A stretch of 17,500 nt of DNA from Cristatella mucedo. Taxonomy: Eukaryota; Bryozoa; Phylactolaemata; Cristatellidae. Below, one piece after another: positions 1 to 9,382 of the stretch. Every line of letters begins with the position of its first letter. Within the stretch, counting starts at the first letter, position 1. The notes below the pieces were generated by a model. It had not been told where the DNA came from, did no database searches, and saw only the letters and a program-made list of their open reading frames with translations. Where the stretch lies: contig WPIO01000054.1 of NCBI GenBank assembly GCA_009760855.2, forward strand, positions 1,800,001 to 1,817,500, written 5' to 3'. Made by a program: the position numbers and the translations under genes.

Positions 1-72
1 TTTCGTTTGTTTTTCAAGCTTGATTTTACGTACCATTCAATTGCATTTCACTTTACAGCAAATGTAAAGTCG
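1..72 (+). mobile_element. L2-like non-LTR retrotransposon 3' end, truncated
   Basis: This stretch matches the 3' untranslated part of the L2-like elements seen complete at 2225-2530 and 9755-10430. It has the TTTGTTTTTCAAGC block, a TTTTAC..ACCATT block and ends in AAATGTAAAG. It lacks the usual GCGCCTAGA...(ATT)n tail, because it stops abruptly where the proximal segmental-duplication copy begins at 74. The left end is cut by the window edge. Confidence 0.75.
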
Positions 73-73
73 T

Positions 74-410
74 ACTTCGTCCGAGCGCGCGAGCGAGACC
101 GTCGCCGCCCGCCGCAGCAGCCCCGCAGCTACGGCGGCCTCGGCCTGCCGACGCCAGCTCGGGCATCTCAGGCCCAGCTGTCAGGGCCTGGCTGCCAGGC
201 CAGGGAGCATAAACGCCGGCAGCCGAAGCAGCACAAGCCGAGAGCTCAACACGAGATTCTCCTCCTCGCCGGCCACACCTGTCTACATTGGCTGGCCGTT
301 CGTTTACATGCCTATGAGCCAGCAGACGATACGTAAAGAAAAACACACCGCGAGCGGAGGGAGGGCACGCAAGCGCCCGACAAAGCTCGCCCGGCAACCG
401 ACCGAGGCTC
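74..410 (-). other. 3' flank of zinc-finger gene copy 1
   Basis: This region lies downstream of the zinc-finger stop codon and is homologous to 7337-7711, with several small indels concentrated near the outer edge. It probably includes 3' UTR. I see no AATAAA-type signal on the minus strand here, so the transcript end is not placed. No other gene is supported. Confidence 0.5.
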
Positions 411-1835
411 TTAGCTTGAGCCCAAATCCCTGCTGGCCGCTGCCGAGGCAGCCGCCGCCGCGGCAAACGGAGGCTCGCGTGGCCGCAGCTGCTGCCACCC
501 GTCATCGTCGCCAGGTGGCGCTTCGAGCGCACTTCCGCCGACGATGGCAAAGAAGCGTCGCATCATCGGGCTGTCGCGCTTCTGCGGTGGCTGAGGCTGG
601 CCACCGCCGCCGCGATCGTCCTCGTCGTCTTCCAGCAGGCACACTTCGACGTCTTCGCACGACGGCTCGCCTTCGCGAGACTGCGTCTCTTCCGGCTCGG
701 CGAAGCCCCAGCCAGTCTGCACGGTGGGCGCGTCACTGCGCAGCGGCCCGTGCGTGAGCTGGTGCCGTGTCAGGTGTCGCCGATTGTTGAAGCGCGCCGG
801 GCAGCGGTCGCATGCCAGCAGCTTCGCGCGGTGCGTGCGCATGTGGCAGCGCAGGTGCGTCTGCACGGCGAACGCGCTGCCGCACTGGGCGCACACGTGC
901 TCCCTCTCCGCCGAGTGAGCTTGCACGTGGTCGCGCAAGCTTGCCGCGCTCTTCAGCCTCTTGCCGCACCGGTCGCACGCGAACGCCTTCTCGACGGAAC
1001 GGAACTCGCACAGCAGCCGGCCGAGAATCGATCCGGACGCTAGCGCCTCGGCCGCCGTCGGCGAAGGACTGCCGTTTTGTCTGCTGCCGACGACGCCTCC
1101 GGCGTTCGCTGAGGCAGCAGCGGCTGCGGCCGAATTCTGGGCAGGCGCCGCCGTCGCCTCAGGTGCCGCCGCCGACGCTGCTGCTGCTGCCGCCGCCGTC
1201 GCCGCGGCCTCGGCCGCGTGACTTCTCACGTGCTGCGTCAGATGACCAACCAGCCGGAAGCGGAGGCCGCACTGGTCGCACGCGTGCGGCCTCTCGCCCG
1301 TGTGCATGAGCACGTGCTCCTCCAAGTGGCGCACCTCCTTGAACGCTCGCGGGCACCGGTCGCACGCGTGCGGCCTCTCGACCGTGTGCGACCGAGCGTG
1401 CTGCTTCAGCAGCTGCTCGCACGCGAACGTCTGCCCGCACCCGCTGCACGTGTGCTCCGGCGCCCCGCTGACCGCGTGACACAAGGCGTGCTTCCTCCGG
1501 CTGCTCGTGCTGGCGAAGCGCAGGCCGCAGCGCTCGCACTCGTACGGCCGCTCGCCCGCGTGCGCCCTCTCGTGGTCGGCCAGCTGACTGGCGCGCGTGA
1601 AGCGCCGGCCGCACTGGGCGCACGCGTGCGGTCGCCTGCATCGTGCGGTATCGTGCGGCGGCGACGCAGCGCTCTCCTGAGAAGGAGGCGGCAGAGGCGG
1701 GGATGCGGAGCTTTCCTGCGAGGATGCAGCGTTCTCTGGCGGGGATGCAGGACCCTCAAGGGGCTCGCACGGCGCCTGCCCGACAGGGTCGGGCGAGCCG
1801 CAGGCGAGAGTCGTCTTCTTGTGATGCTGCGACAT
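411..1835 (-). CDS. C2H2 zinc-finger protein, copy 1 (8 fingers)
   Basis: The 474-residue intronless frame starts at MSQHHKK. It encodes a probable nuclear DNA-binding protein; its target is unknown. A Pro/Ser/Glu-rich N-terminus (about 1-70) precedes five C-X2-C-X12-H-X3-H fingers from C72, with TGERP-like linkers. An Ala-rich spacer of about 78 residues follows, then three more fingers (about C287-H362), an acidic stretch (DDEDD) and an Ala-rich tail ending at TAA 411-413. The open frame continues upstream to 2237. I reject that extension because the region before MSQ is shifted by 5 bp in a CAG/CTG repeat relative to copy 2, while the frames agree from MSQ onward. The ATG has A at -3. It matches copy 2 closely but lacks that gene's first three fingers, with the join at about 1622 in exact 28-residue register. 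All shared fingers keep their zinc ligands. Real gene likely; expression unknown. Confidence 0.85.
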   Translation of the reverse strand: MSQHHKKTTLACGSPDPVGQAPCEPLEGPASPPENAASSQESSASPPLPPPSQESAASPPHDTARCRRPHACAQCGRRFTRASQLADHERAHAGERPYECERCGLRFASTSSRRKHALCHAVSGAPEHTCSGCGQTFACEQLLKQHARSHTVERPHACDRCPRAFKEVRHLEEHVLMHTGERPHACDQCGLRFRLVGHLTQHVRSHAAEAAATAAAAAAASAAAPEATAAPAQNSAAAAAASANAGGVVGSRQNGSPSPTAAEALASGSILGRLLCEFRSVEKAFACDRCGKRLKSAASLRDHVQAHSAEREHVCAQCGSAFAVQTHLRCHMRTHRAKLLACDRCPARFNNRRHLTRHQLTHGPLRSDAPTVQTGWGFAEPEETQSREGEPSCEDVEVCLLEDDEDDRGGGGQPQPPQKRDSPMMRRFFAIVGGSALEAPPGDDDGWQQLRPREPPFAAAAAASAAASRDLGSS

Positions 1836-2224
1836 CGTGGCGACCTCTGGGCGAGGCACGTGACGTTTGGGGCCGACGGCGAAGCAGCAGCTGCTGCTGC
1901 TGGTGCCGCCTCCGCTGCAGGCAGGGGCACCTCCTGCAAAGGTGCCACCGATGCGGTTGATGAAGCGTGCCGGGCGATACCTACCGTGGGGATGATTAAT
2001 GAGCGATTCACTGGCGTCTGAGTGCTCCACCAGCAGCAGCAGCATCACAGAGGCGCTCGTGCGAGATAGAACTCCTAGCGCTTCGGTGGGGGGGGGGTGC
2101 TCGATCGTCCGATTAATTCGGCTAAACGGCAGCGTAAGCCAATGGCAAAAAATGGCATGTCGCTCGTTCAGCGGTGCGAGCCGGCGCCCACTGAGCCTCG
2201 CTTTGGTCGTCCAACGGGCAAGTG
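1836..2224 (-). other. Upstream region of zinc-finger gene copy 1
   Basis: This is probable 5' UTR and promoter-proximal DNA of the minus-strand gene, homologous to 9383-9754. It contains a CAG/CTG run (about 1883-1904), further CAG triplets near 2030-2042, a G10 homopolymer (2088-2097) absent from copy 2, and an inverted CCAAT (CCAAT on the plus strand near 2140). A TTTGCAG followed by GAGGTG (minus strand, near 1935-1945) resembles a splice acceptor, so an upstream non-coding exon is possible. Confidence 0.4.
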
Positions 2225-2530
2225 CGACCCTGACCACATTTAAAAGGAACTTATAAACTCACCTATTTAGGACAGTATTTAGTGGATCTCTGTGATTCGT
2301 CCTTGATGTGCTTATGCTTGCTGACACTGTGCACGCTGCCACTAACCACATTTGCATGCTGACCCTGTGCATGTCATCCCTAACCATATCATTCATTTTG
2401 TTTGTTTTTCAAGCATGATTTTACTTACCATTTTCAATTGCATGTCCCTTTGCAGCAAATGTAAAGCGCCTAGAGAGAGAGATTAAGTTCTCCGAGGGCC
2501 CTTTATCAAGTGTATTTTTATTATTATTAA
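2225..2530 (+). mobile_element. L2-like retrotransposon 3' end with internal deletion
   Basis: The segment resumes at CCTGACCACATTTAAAA, the last codons of the L2 ORF2, and runs through the 3' UTR with TGTAAAGCGCCTAGAGAGAG to an ATTATTATTA tail. It is the same insertion as 9755-10430 in the distal copy, but about 365 bp of coding sequence is missing, joined near 2227/2228. The shared position shows that the element inserted before the segmental duplication. Confidence 0.85.
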
Positions 2531-2855
2531 GTGTGACAGGCCGAGTTACGGCGAGCGAGAGTGCAGAAAGCCGGGCGGCTGCACGCAATTAGAGCACACG
2601 CGCCTGCAACTCCGGCATTGCGTGGAGACGCATTAGCTCACAGGCGAGGGCAACAACGCTTTGAGGATAGGCTGAGAGATGCCGCGGACCGTGTTGTTCC
2701 ACAGAGAAGAAGAGAACTGGAAATAATGTGTCTGCCTTCGGCCTACCCACTCTACCCAGCCCCTCTGAGTCGAACCCGGCCGAGCCCCGACGTCTGCATC
2801 GACTGCTTCGGTTAGGTCGCAAGGTCACTGCCCCCCAACAAAGCAGAGCCCTGAG
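2531..2855. other. Conserved non-coding block, no gene seen
   Basis: This stretch is homologous to 10431-10857 but lacks a block of roughly 105 bp present there (about 10576-10680). Reading frames are short and not shared. It may be upstream regulatory DNA of a plus-strand unit, given the CCAAT/TATA-like motifs that follow. Confidence 0.4.
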
Positions 2856-2923
2856 CCAATCACGAGCTCTCGCCGACCCCACGCAGGGCCCAGCCCCCTC
2901 GCGAGTCTTCCGACGTTATATGG
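2856..2923 (+). promoter_or_regulatory. CCAAT and TATA-like promoter candidate, copy 1
   Basis: A CCAAT box (2856-2860, in GAGCCAATCACGAG) lies 61 bases before TATATGG (2917-2923). Both motifs and their spacing are retained in the distal copy (10858-10925). This arrangement suits a Pol II core promoter firing rightwards, with a start near 2945-2955. That reading is inference from motifs only. Confidence 0.3.
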
Positions 2924-3291
2924 CAGCTACACCAAGCATGCAACACTGCACTTGACACGACCGACGGTAGCTGGTGGAGGAGGAGGGAGGAGCGCATCAG
3001 TTCCGATGAGTGGCAGCCTGCGCTCGAGCGCCAGAGCGAGGGCGACTCGACAACCGGCTGGCTGGTCCGGCTGGCCAGCAATCGGGGGCTTCGAGCTTCC
3101 ACGTCACAAGGCACCGACGACGATCTAATCGCGCGTGCAAGAGATCGCGCGAGACCGCCAGCGGCCGCGCGCGAGGCGCAGCGCTCGCCGAAGCGTCAGG
3201 GTCGGGCCGCCACACGATACCCTACGCGCCGCTCACCGTCGGACGACGACTCGGAGTGGCGGTCCTGGCGGCGGCGGCGTCCGGATCTTTC

Positions 3292-3527
3292 GAGTACACG
3301 AACGCCAATCGCGACGATGATCAAAAAGCGCGTGCGGCCCGCTGCCAGGACGTGTTGGCCTGGCGGCAGCGAGTGAATCAGTGCTTCGAGCAAGCACTGA
3401 CGCGCCATAGAGTACACGAATGCCAATCGCGACGATGATCAAAAATGGCGTGCGGGCCGCTGCCGAGACGCGTCGGCCCGGTGCTAGCGAGTGAATCAGT
3501 GCTTCGAGCAAGCACTACTGCGGGCGG
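3292..3527 (+). repeat. 118-bp tandem duplication (two units)
   Basis: Unit 1 (3292-3409) and unit 2 (3410-3527) both begin GAGTACACGAA and contain CGACGATGATCAAAAA and GTGAATCAGTGCTTCGAGC. The units differ by scattered substitutions. The distal copy carries only one such unit, itself split by about 300 bp of other sequence, so the doubling happened in the proximal copy. Confidence 0.8.
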
Positions 3528-3604
3528 GAACGCTCAGCTACGCAGGCAGCTCTGGGCGGAAGCCGGTGGCTTCGCATGACCACGCTCTCTGCCTGTCGAG
3601 TTGA
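3491..3604 (+). pseudogene. Remnant of plus-strand terminal exon, copy 1
   Basis: The frame from 3491 to the TGA at 3602-3604 is homologous to the last 38 or so codons of the open exon at 11994-12272 ([10 protein letters not shown]...[12 protein letters not shown]). The stop is at the same place. Across the aligned codons I count about five synonymous and six amino-acid changes, fewer replacements than random drift predicts. The upstream part of the exon, including its candidate splice acceptor, is missing here, so this copy is probably dead. No protein family recognised. Confidence 0.4.
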
Positions 3605-3619
3605 CTCGCGCCGACGGCG

Positions 3620-3831
<212 letters not shown>

Positions 3832-3996
3832 AGCTCTCCTTCGTGGCATATCCACATGGTCAGTCTGTGTGACTTTGTGGAGTTACAGATAGAGATGCAT
3901 ACATTCACGCATACGCCCCAGACCGGCCGTGCTGCCCACCACTCCGGGCTCATCGTGACGTATGTTTCAACAATTCTTTCTACCTGCACCGTCTCG
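3832..3996. other. Unique spacer, nothing recognised
   Basis: This stretch lies between the AT palindrome and the 14-bp repeats. It has no counterpart in the distal copy and no convincing reading frame. Confidence 0.4.
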
Positions 3997-4038
3997 CACA
4001 GACTGCAGCGCACAGACTGCAGCGCACAGACCGCAGCG
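3997..4038 (+). repeat. 14-bp tandem repeat, three units
   Basis: CACAGACTGCAGCG occurs at 3997-4010 and 4011-4024, and with one change at 4025-4038. The equivalent distal position has one unit in inverted orientation, creating the palindrome at 15262-15285. Confidence 0.9.
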
Positions 4039-4090
4039 CCGCCGCAGGCAGGCAGGCAGCTGCCCGGTGCGGCTTTTCTTCAACTGGCAG

Positions 4091-4355
4091 GCCACACTGC
4101 TATATCCCCTTCCTTGCCCCAGCGACTACGCGAGCGCTGCGGAGACGCTGCCACGGCTACTGCAGGACGCAGCCCAACAGATGGCGAGGCGGCGGCTCGT
4201 TAGAGGCGGCGGCTCGGCGCCGCCACGCTGCAGCGTCTGCAGCGAACGCGAGGCTGCCAGAGTGGCAGCAGACGCCTTATGCCGGCCCTAAGCAGGGGCT
4301 TCTCGAAGACCGGGCCCAATGGTGGCGTCTGCATCTTGAGGCTGTGAGGCTGTGA
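4091..4355 (+). pseudogene. Frameshifted copy of the 88-codon exon at 15353
   Basis: A pyrimidine-rich CTTTTCTTCAACTGGCAG acceptor-like site ends at 4090, and homology to the open distal exon (15353-15616) runs to the same TGA at 4353-4355. There is one extra T in GACGCCTTATGCC (about 4274-4280), which breaks the frame and ends it at 4289-4291. Other differences up to that point are three synonymous and one replacement (Cys for Phe), and the rest is identical. It is about 98% identical to the distal exon, so the break is young or is an assembly error. Family not recognised. Confidence 0.5.
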
Positions 4356-4401
4356 GCAACGGCCTCGGGCCACCGATGCAAACCGGACGTTCGCACGTGC
4401 G

Positions 4402-4587
4402 ACCGCTGCCACTAACCGTACATACACGCTGACTCTGTGCACTTCACCCGTAGCCATTTTATTTTTGTTGTTTATTGAGCATGCTATCGCCAGCCATTTG
4501 ATCGTGCTTCCTTTGCAGTAAATATAAAGTGCCCAGAAAGAGGTGGAGTTCTCTGAGGGCGCTATGTCAAATGTATTATTATTATTG
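4402..4587 (+). mobile_element. L2-like 3' end
   Basis: This is 3' UTR only, beginning CGCTGCCACTAACCG, with TTGTTTATTGAGCATGC, TATAAAGTGCCCAGAAAGAG and GAGTTCTCTGAGGGCGCTA, ending in an ATTATTATTATT tail. It is homologous to 15665-15857. It starts only about 46 bases after the exon stop, so it would supply the 3' UTR of that gene. Confidence 0.85.
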
Positions 4588-4789
4588 GTAACTGACAGCC
4601 TACGCTGTCATCATGGTGACTCGCAGCAAGGGGCGCACGCTCAACCGATGCAGTGCGGCCTCTAGTTCGTGTAAGTCTGCCTCAAGCGCCACGTGACCCT
4701 CATTCACAGAGGCGGTAATTCTGCGTAACCTGTGAGATCCTATGCAGCAACGATGATGACGGAAATGTCACGTGCCCTAGCGCTGATGC

Positions 4790-5240
4790 TGCTTGATCTA
4801 TCAAAGCTGCCTTCGACACCATCGATCGCGATGATATCCTACTTGAACGATTGAGAACAACGATCGGTCAGGCGAACGAGGCACTGGCGCGGTTCCCATC
4901 GAACGTGTCCGATCGTGTTCAACCCATGTCCTGTGGGGGTCAGGTCTCATCCACCAGATTGGTCACCTGTGGAGTTCCCCAAGGGTCCGTTCTCGGTACC
5001 TTGCTGCTCTACATTTATACTCAACCGCTGGGAAAAGTTATACAGGCCCATTGAATAGGATATCGCTTTCGTGCTGACGACACTCAAGCTGTGTTAATCA
5101 TTTAAAGCATCGGAATCCGCTCCAGCAGCCGAGTGAACTAAACTGAATGCTTTCCTGGCAGACATTCGATCCTGGACGCTACCCAATTTCCTTAAACTTA
5201 ACGACGACAAAACGGATCTGCTACTCACAGGATACTTGTA
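4790..5240 (+). pseudogene. L2-clade reverse transcriptase fragment, decayed
   Basis: In one frame the plus strand reads KAAFDTID (4803-4826), CGVPQGSVLG (ending 4997) and RADDTQ (around 5070-5087). These correspond to RT motifs A, B and C of L2/CR1-type ORF2; motif C has lost the usual Y/F before ADD. An in-frame TGA (5052-5054) and further stops interrupt it. After a frameshift, LADIRSW...LKLNDDKTDLLLTG (5155-5232) continues the RT domain in another frame. It is not functional. The 3' end at 6315-6660 could belong to the same element, split by about 1 kb of other DNA. Confidence 0.85.
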
Positions 5241-5305
5241 GGATTGTTGCGTGAGACGAAGTCAGTTGGCTACCAAATGCGTGCCGAAACCTGCCTAGGC
5301 TCGCC

Positions 5306-5584
5306 TTGAGTTCGCTATACGAAACTCTCCTGCAGCATAGTCATTGTGGCTTTGCGGATATACAGATGAACATACATTGCATTATTCAAGGGGCTATTTT
5401 AGGCCATTTCCTCGTGGCAATGTATTTGCTGAGCGGCGTGGCGTCAGCTCATTGCCGGAACCACGCTGGCAGCGATTCGGCTGCCAGCGTGGTTCAGATT
5501 CTCTTTTTATTTGTTGGCGTTTTGTCGCTGACGAATATTTCCTATCAGCTGCTCAGACTGAAGAGAAGTCCGAGCGATAAATAA
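5306..5584 (+). CDS. Unidentified 92-residue frame, possible two-helix membrane segment
   Basis: The frame runs from ATG 5306 to a TAA at 5582-5584. It reads as two hydrophobic stretches (about residues 23-47 and 61-83) separated by a short polar loop (CRNHAGSDSAAS) and followed by a basic tail (RLKRSPSDK). That pattern suits a small membrane protein or a terminal exon of one. Several AATAAA hexamers follow at once, although they belong to an AAAT microsatellite. The loop is encoded by a perfect 16-bp inverted repeat (5458-5495). I recognise no family, there is no second copy, and a chance frame is quite possible. Confidence 0.25.
   Translation: MSSLYETLLQHSHCGFADIQMNIHCIIQGAILGHFLVAMYLLSGVASAHCRNHAGSDSAASVVQILFLFVGVLSLTNISYQLLRLKRSPSDK
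5458..5495. repeat. Perfect 16-bp inverted repeat, 6-base loop
   Basis: The arms GAACCACGCTGGCAGC (5458-5473) and its exact reverse complement (5480-5495) flank the loop GATTCG. It is a strong hairpin on either strand. Confidence 0.95.
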
Positions 5585-5705
5585 ATAAATCAATAAAATA
5601 AATTGATAAATAATTAAATAAATTAATAGATAAACATAAATAATTAAAAAATAGAAATAAATAACGAAAATAAAAATGAATGAACTAAGTAAAACTAAAT
5701 AAAGC
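5576..5705 (+). repeat. Degenerate (AAAT)n microsatellite
   Basis: About 130 bases are almost pure A/T with irregular AAAT/AATA units and many AATAAA hexamers. If the preceding frame is transcribed, these could serve as polyadenylation signals. Confidence 0.85.
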
Positions 5706-5906
5706 AGACCTCCCGTGGGAGGAGTCTCGCACTTCCAAGCTTAAGCAACACGCACCCACGAGGTGAAGCCGCTTAGCTGTGTCCGCTCAGCCATCTTTTG
5801 TACCCAGTTCTTACCCACCATTATTGGCTGCTAGAAACTGCTACGTTTCAACCGACTGCACACTTTACTTCGAATGAGCCTCAGTAATAATGCGAACAAT
5901 AGTAGC
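5706..5906. other. Unassigned spacer
   Basis: No gene or recognised repeat is seen, apart from a short inverted pair CCTCCC/GGGAGG near 5709-5722. Confidence 0.4.
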
Positions 5907-5985
5907 AATAATAATAATAACACATTTGCTAGAGCGCACTCACAGAGCTCAACCTCATTCTAGGTACTTTAAATTTGCTGAAAAG
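5907..5985 (-). mobile_element. L2-like 3' tail, reverse orientation
   Basis: Read on the minus strand it gives AGTACCTAGAATGAGGTTGA, then a TGTGAGTGCGCT block and a (TTA)n tail, the standard L2 ending used by the other copies here. Only the last 80 bases remain. Confidence 0.75.
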
Positions 5986-6314
5986 GATCAACTTTAGCAC
6001 GGATCGATTTACAAGTATGTCACTGGTTTTGTTAGACGAGAGATAGCCACGTCAATCTACGCTGGCAGCCCGCGTTGAGATGAGTGAAGCAAGTTGCCAT
6101 ATCAATGGTCAAGGTCAGGTTAAAGTGCAGCGATAAGCCCGAGGCTTATCGCCGAGTCATAGCTGGCAATGAAGCTGAGGAGGCAGGATGCACGAGGTTG
6201 CGGTTCTAAAAATGGCGCAGCGTTTCTGAAAACTAGCTTCTGGCCAAGGTTTCAGCGAGCAGCTGAGATATAGCTGAAGTCACAGCAGTCGCTACGCTGC
6301 AGGCGCCGCTGATC
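5986..6314. other. Unassigned spacer with one compact hairpin
   Basis: No reading frame or repeat is recognised except a 10-bp perfect stem with a 3-base loop at 6130-6152 (GCGATAAGCC, loop CGA, GGCTTATCGC). Confidence 0.4.
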
Positions 6315-6660
6315 ATTATCGAAAGATCTGGAACTCACTCCCGACTTGCATTACGACATCCCCTGACTTGTCCACATTTGAAAAAGGCTGAAAATGCGTC
6401 TATTTATCACAGCATTTAGTTGGTCCTTGCGGTTCGTCCTTTATGTGCTTATGCGTGCTGACACTGCACGCTGCCACTAACCATACTTGCATGCTGACCC
6501 TGTTCATGTCACCCCTAACCATGTTATTCTTGTTGCTTATTGAGCATGCTACCACTAATCATTCGATCGTGCTTCCTTTGCAGCAAGTGTAAAGTGCCTA
6601 GAAAGAAATTGAGTTCTCTGAGTGTGCTATATATCAAATGTATAAATATTACTATTATAA
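6315..6660 (+). mobile_element. L2-like 3' end
   Basis: It begins in the ORF2 C-terminal codons (WNSLP-type end, here TCTGGAACTCACTCCCGAC), continues through CCCTGACTTGTCCACATTTGA and the 3' UTR, and ends GAGTTCTCTGAGTGTGCTAT with an AT-rich tail in which the ATT units have decayed. It is pseudogenised. Confidence 0.85.
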
Positions 6661-6699
6661 AATATTGCTCCTGAGATGAAAAATCTCTGACAGGTAGTT

Positions 6700-6975
6700 G
6701 GCTGTCAAAGGTGACTTTACAAAAGGGACAAGATGAATTTAAATGTACAAATCTGCGATACAATGTGTGATGAATTTGTCTCGAGAATCTTCTCACCAAC
6801 TCAGCATAGATCTCTAAACTCTCATCACCTCCAAACTGGTGCCTAAAGAATAGATGATGTGCAGCAAGCAAACACCAGCGCGAATCCGATGATGGCCAAG
6901 CACAAAAATCAAAGCACAATAAATAGCAAGCTGGTCATTCCACCCGCTAACAATCAAGCAGAAGAGACTCAACAT
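6700..6975 (-). pseudogene. Possible decayed LTR-retrotransposon gag fragment
   Basis: Two overlapping minus-strand frames read, in order, GWNDQLAIYCAL (around 6915-6950) and then ESLEIYAELVRRFSRQ (around 6765-6815). The combination resembles the gag-like region of Ty3/Gypsy elements, where a W-x-D-Q stretch is followed by a GES-x-E-x-Y-A-x-x-L-R-R-type helix. The frames are offset, so at least one frameshift is implied. No pol, integrase or LTR is visible nearby. Weak evidence; it may be chance. Confidence 0.25.
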
Positions 6976-7336
6976 GACGCCATCAAAGCATCCAAGCTGA
7001 TTATTTATTAGATTAAATTTTTCTTCTCGACGCGACGGTAGTACGAAGCAGGGGAGCATGCTGCTATTTGCTCTCTCTAGTCCCAGACGAATTCTTTTTT
7101 CGCACCATGACAGCTTCCCAACACTCAGTGCTGCGAACTGCTTCAATTCTCACTTCCTCCTCTTTGGGGCCGGGCAGGAAAGTATATCAAGGACATATTC
7201 TTCCTTCTTTGCCGCCTCGGTGGGCATGCTCCCTTAGCCCGGGGGAGGCAGAAGGCTAAATGCTTAACCCACCACCCGCCCCCCACCCAGGCGGGAGGGG
7301 AGAGGACTGATGAGGGCTCGAGCTTTTCAGGTTTCC
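6976..7336. other. Unassigned spacer before distal duplication copy
   Basis: No gene is seen. A TTTATT near 7007 would read AATAAA on the minus strand, about 700 bases past the copy 2 zinc-finger stop, so it is at best a distant polyadenylation candidate. Homology to the proximal copy begins at 7337. Confidence 0.35.
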
Positions 7337-7711
7337 ACTTCGTCCGAGCACGTGCGGCGCGCTCGTCGCCACAGCCGCCTGCAGATACGGCGGCCTGCAG
7401 CTACGGCGGCCTCGGCCTGCCAACGCCTGCCCGGGCGTCTCAGGCCCCGCCGGCCCAGCTGTCAGGACCTGGCTGCCAGGCCAGGGAGCATAAACGCCGG
7501 CAGCCAAAGCAGCACAAGCTGAGAGCAGCACAAGCCGAGAGCTCAACGCGAGATTCTCCTCCTCGCCGGCCACACCTGTCTACATTGGCTGGCCGTTCGT
7601 TTACATGCCCATGAGCCAGCAGACGATACGTAAAGAACAAGACACTGCGAGCAGAGGGAGGGAGGGCACGCAAGCACCCGACAACGCTCGCCCGGCAACC
7701 GACCGAGGCTC
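7337..7711 (-). other. 3' flank of zinc-finger gene copy 2
   Basis: This is homologous to 74-410 and probably contains 3' UTR. It includes a local repeat of ATACGGCGGCCTGCAG-type sequence (7384-7412) not seen in copy 1. No minus-strand polyadenylation hexamer is found within it. Confidence 0.5.
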
Positions 7712-9382
7712 TTAGCTTGAGCCCAAATCCCTGCTGGCCGCTGCCGAGGCAGCCGCCGCCGCGGCAAACGGAGGCTCGCGTGGCCGCAGCTGCTGCCGCC
7801 CGTCGTCGTCGCCAGGTGGCGCTTCAAGCGCACTTCCGCCGACGATGACAAAGAAGCGTCGCATCATCGGGCTCCCTCGCTCCTGCGACGGCTGGCCGCC
7901 GCCGCCGCGATCGTCCTCGTCGTCTTCCAGCAGGCACACTTCGACGTCTTCGCACGACGGCTCGCCTTCGCGAGACTGCGTCTCTTCCGGCTCGGCGAAG
8001 CCCCAGCCAGTCTGCACGGTGGGCGCGTCACTGCGCAGCGGCCCGTGCGTGAGCTGGTGCCGTGTCAGGTGTCGCCGATTGTTGAAGCGCGCCGGGCAGC
8101 GGTCGCACGCCAGCAGCTTCGCGCGGTGCGTGCGCATATGGTAGCGCAGGTGCATCTGCAGCGCGAACGCACTGCCGCACTGGGCGCACACGTGCTCCCT
8201 CTCCGCCGAATGAGCTTGCACGTGGTCGCGCAAGCTTGCCGCGCTCTTCAGCCTCTTGCCGCACCGGTCGCACGCGAACGCCTTCTCGACGGAACGGAAC
8301 TCGCACAGCAGCCGGCCGAGAATCGATCCGGACGCTAGCGCCTCGGCCGCCGTCGGCGAAGGACTGCCGTTTTGTCTGCTGCCGACGACGCCTCCGGCGT
8401 TCGCTGAGGCAGCAGCGGCTGCGGCCGAATTCTGGGCAGGCGCCGCCGTCGCCTCAGGTGCCGCCGCCGACGCTGCTGCTGCTGCCGCCGCCGTCGCCGC
8501 GGCCTCGGCCGCGTGACTTCTCACGTGCTGCGTCAGATGACCAACCAGCCGGAAGCGGAGGCCGCACTGGTCGCACACGTGCGGCCTCTCGCCCGTGTGC
8601 ATGAGCACGTGCTCCTCCAAGTGGCGCACCTCCTTGAACGCTCGCGGGCACCGGTCGCACGCGTGCGGCCTCTCGACCGTGTGCGACCGAGCGTGCTGCT
8701 TCAGCAGCTGCTCGCACGCGAACGTCTGCCCGCACCCGCTGCACGTGTGCACCGGCGCCCCGCTGACCGCGTGACACAGGGCGTGCTTCCTCCGGCTGCT
8801 CGTGCTGGCGAAGCGCAGGCCGCAGCGCTCGCACTCGTACGGCCGCTCGCCCGCGTGCGCCCTCTCGTGGTCGGCCAGCTGACTGGCGCGCGTGAAGCGC
8901 CGGCCGCACTGGGCGCACGCGTGCAGCCGCTCGCCCGAGTGCGATGCCACGTGGCGCCGCAGGGTGGAGCGAAGCCGGAAGCGCCGACCGCACCGGTCGC
9001 ACGCGTGCCCCCGCTGGTCGCCGTGCGTGAGCTCGTGACTCCGCAGGCTGGATGCGTGCGCGAACCGCCGGCCGCACTGGTCGCACGCGTGCGGCTTCTG
9101 GCCCGTGTGCACGAGCGCGTGCTGGCGAAGCTGACTTCGCAGGCGGAAGCACCGGCCGCACTGGTCGCACTCGAGCGGTCGCCGGCGGTCGCCGGCATCG
9201 TGCGGCGGCGGCGACTCGGGGCTCTCCTGAGGAGGAGGCGGCGGCTGGGATGCAGAGCTTTCCTGCGAGGATGCAGCGCTCTCTGGCGGGCATGCAGGGT
9301 CCTCGAGAGGCTCGCACGGCGCCTGCCCGACAGGGTCGGGCGAGCCGCAGGCGAGAGTCGTCTTCTTGTGATGCTGCGACAT
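7712..9382 (-). CDS. C2H2 zinc-finger protein, copy 2 (11 fingers)
   Basis: The 556-residue intronless frame starts at MSQHHKK and encodes a probable nuclear sequence-specific DNA-binding protein. An N-terminal Pro/Ser/Glu-rich region (1-68) precedes eight consecutive fingers with first Cys at 72, 100, 128, 156, 184, 214, 242 and 270, each C-X2-C-X12-H-X3-H. An Ala-rich spacer (291-368) follows, then three fingers at 371, 399 and 426, an acidic run (EDDEDD, about 486-491) and an Ala-rich C-terminus. Fingers 1 and 3 share an RLRS-type recognition helix and look like internal duplicates. No KRAB, BTB, SCAN or ZAD domain is visible. All zinc ligands are intact. An in-frame upstream ATG at 9490 exists but falls in a region where the two paralogues differ in frame, so MSQ is preferred. 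It sits about 375 bases from an L2 fragment. Exact orthology not recognised. Confidence 0.88.
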   Translation of the reverse strand: MSQHHKKTTLACGSPDPVGQAPCEPLEDPACPPESAASSQESSASQPPPPPQESPESPPPHDAGDRRRPLECDQCGRCFRLRSQLRQHALVHTGQKPHACDQCGRRFAHASSLRSHELTHGDQRGHACDRCGRRFRLRSTLRRHVASHSGERLHACAQCGRRFTRASQLADHERAHAGERPYECERCGLRFASTSSRRKHALCHAVSGAPVHTCSGCGQTFACEQLLKQHARSHTVERPHACDRCPRAFKEVRHLEEHVLMHTGERPHVCDQCGLRFRLVGHLTQHVRSHAAEAAATAAAAAAASAAAPEATAAPAQNSAAAAAASANAGGVVGSRQNGSPSPTAAEALASGSILGRLLCEFRSVEKAFACDRCGKRLKSAASLRDHVQAHSAEREHVCAQCGSAFALQMHLRYHMRTHRAKLLACDRCPARFNNRRHLTRHQLTHGPLRSDAPTVQTGWGFAEPEETQSREGEPSCEDVEVCLLEDDEDDRGGGGQPSQERGSPMMRRFFVIVGGSALEAPPGDDDGRQQLRPREPPFAAAAAASAAASRDLGSS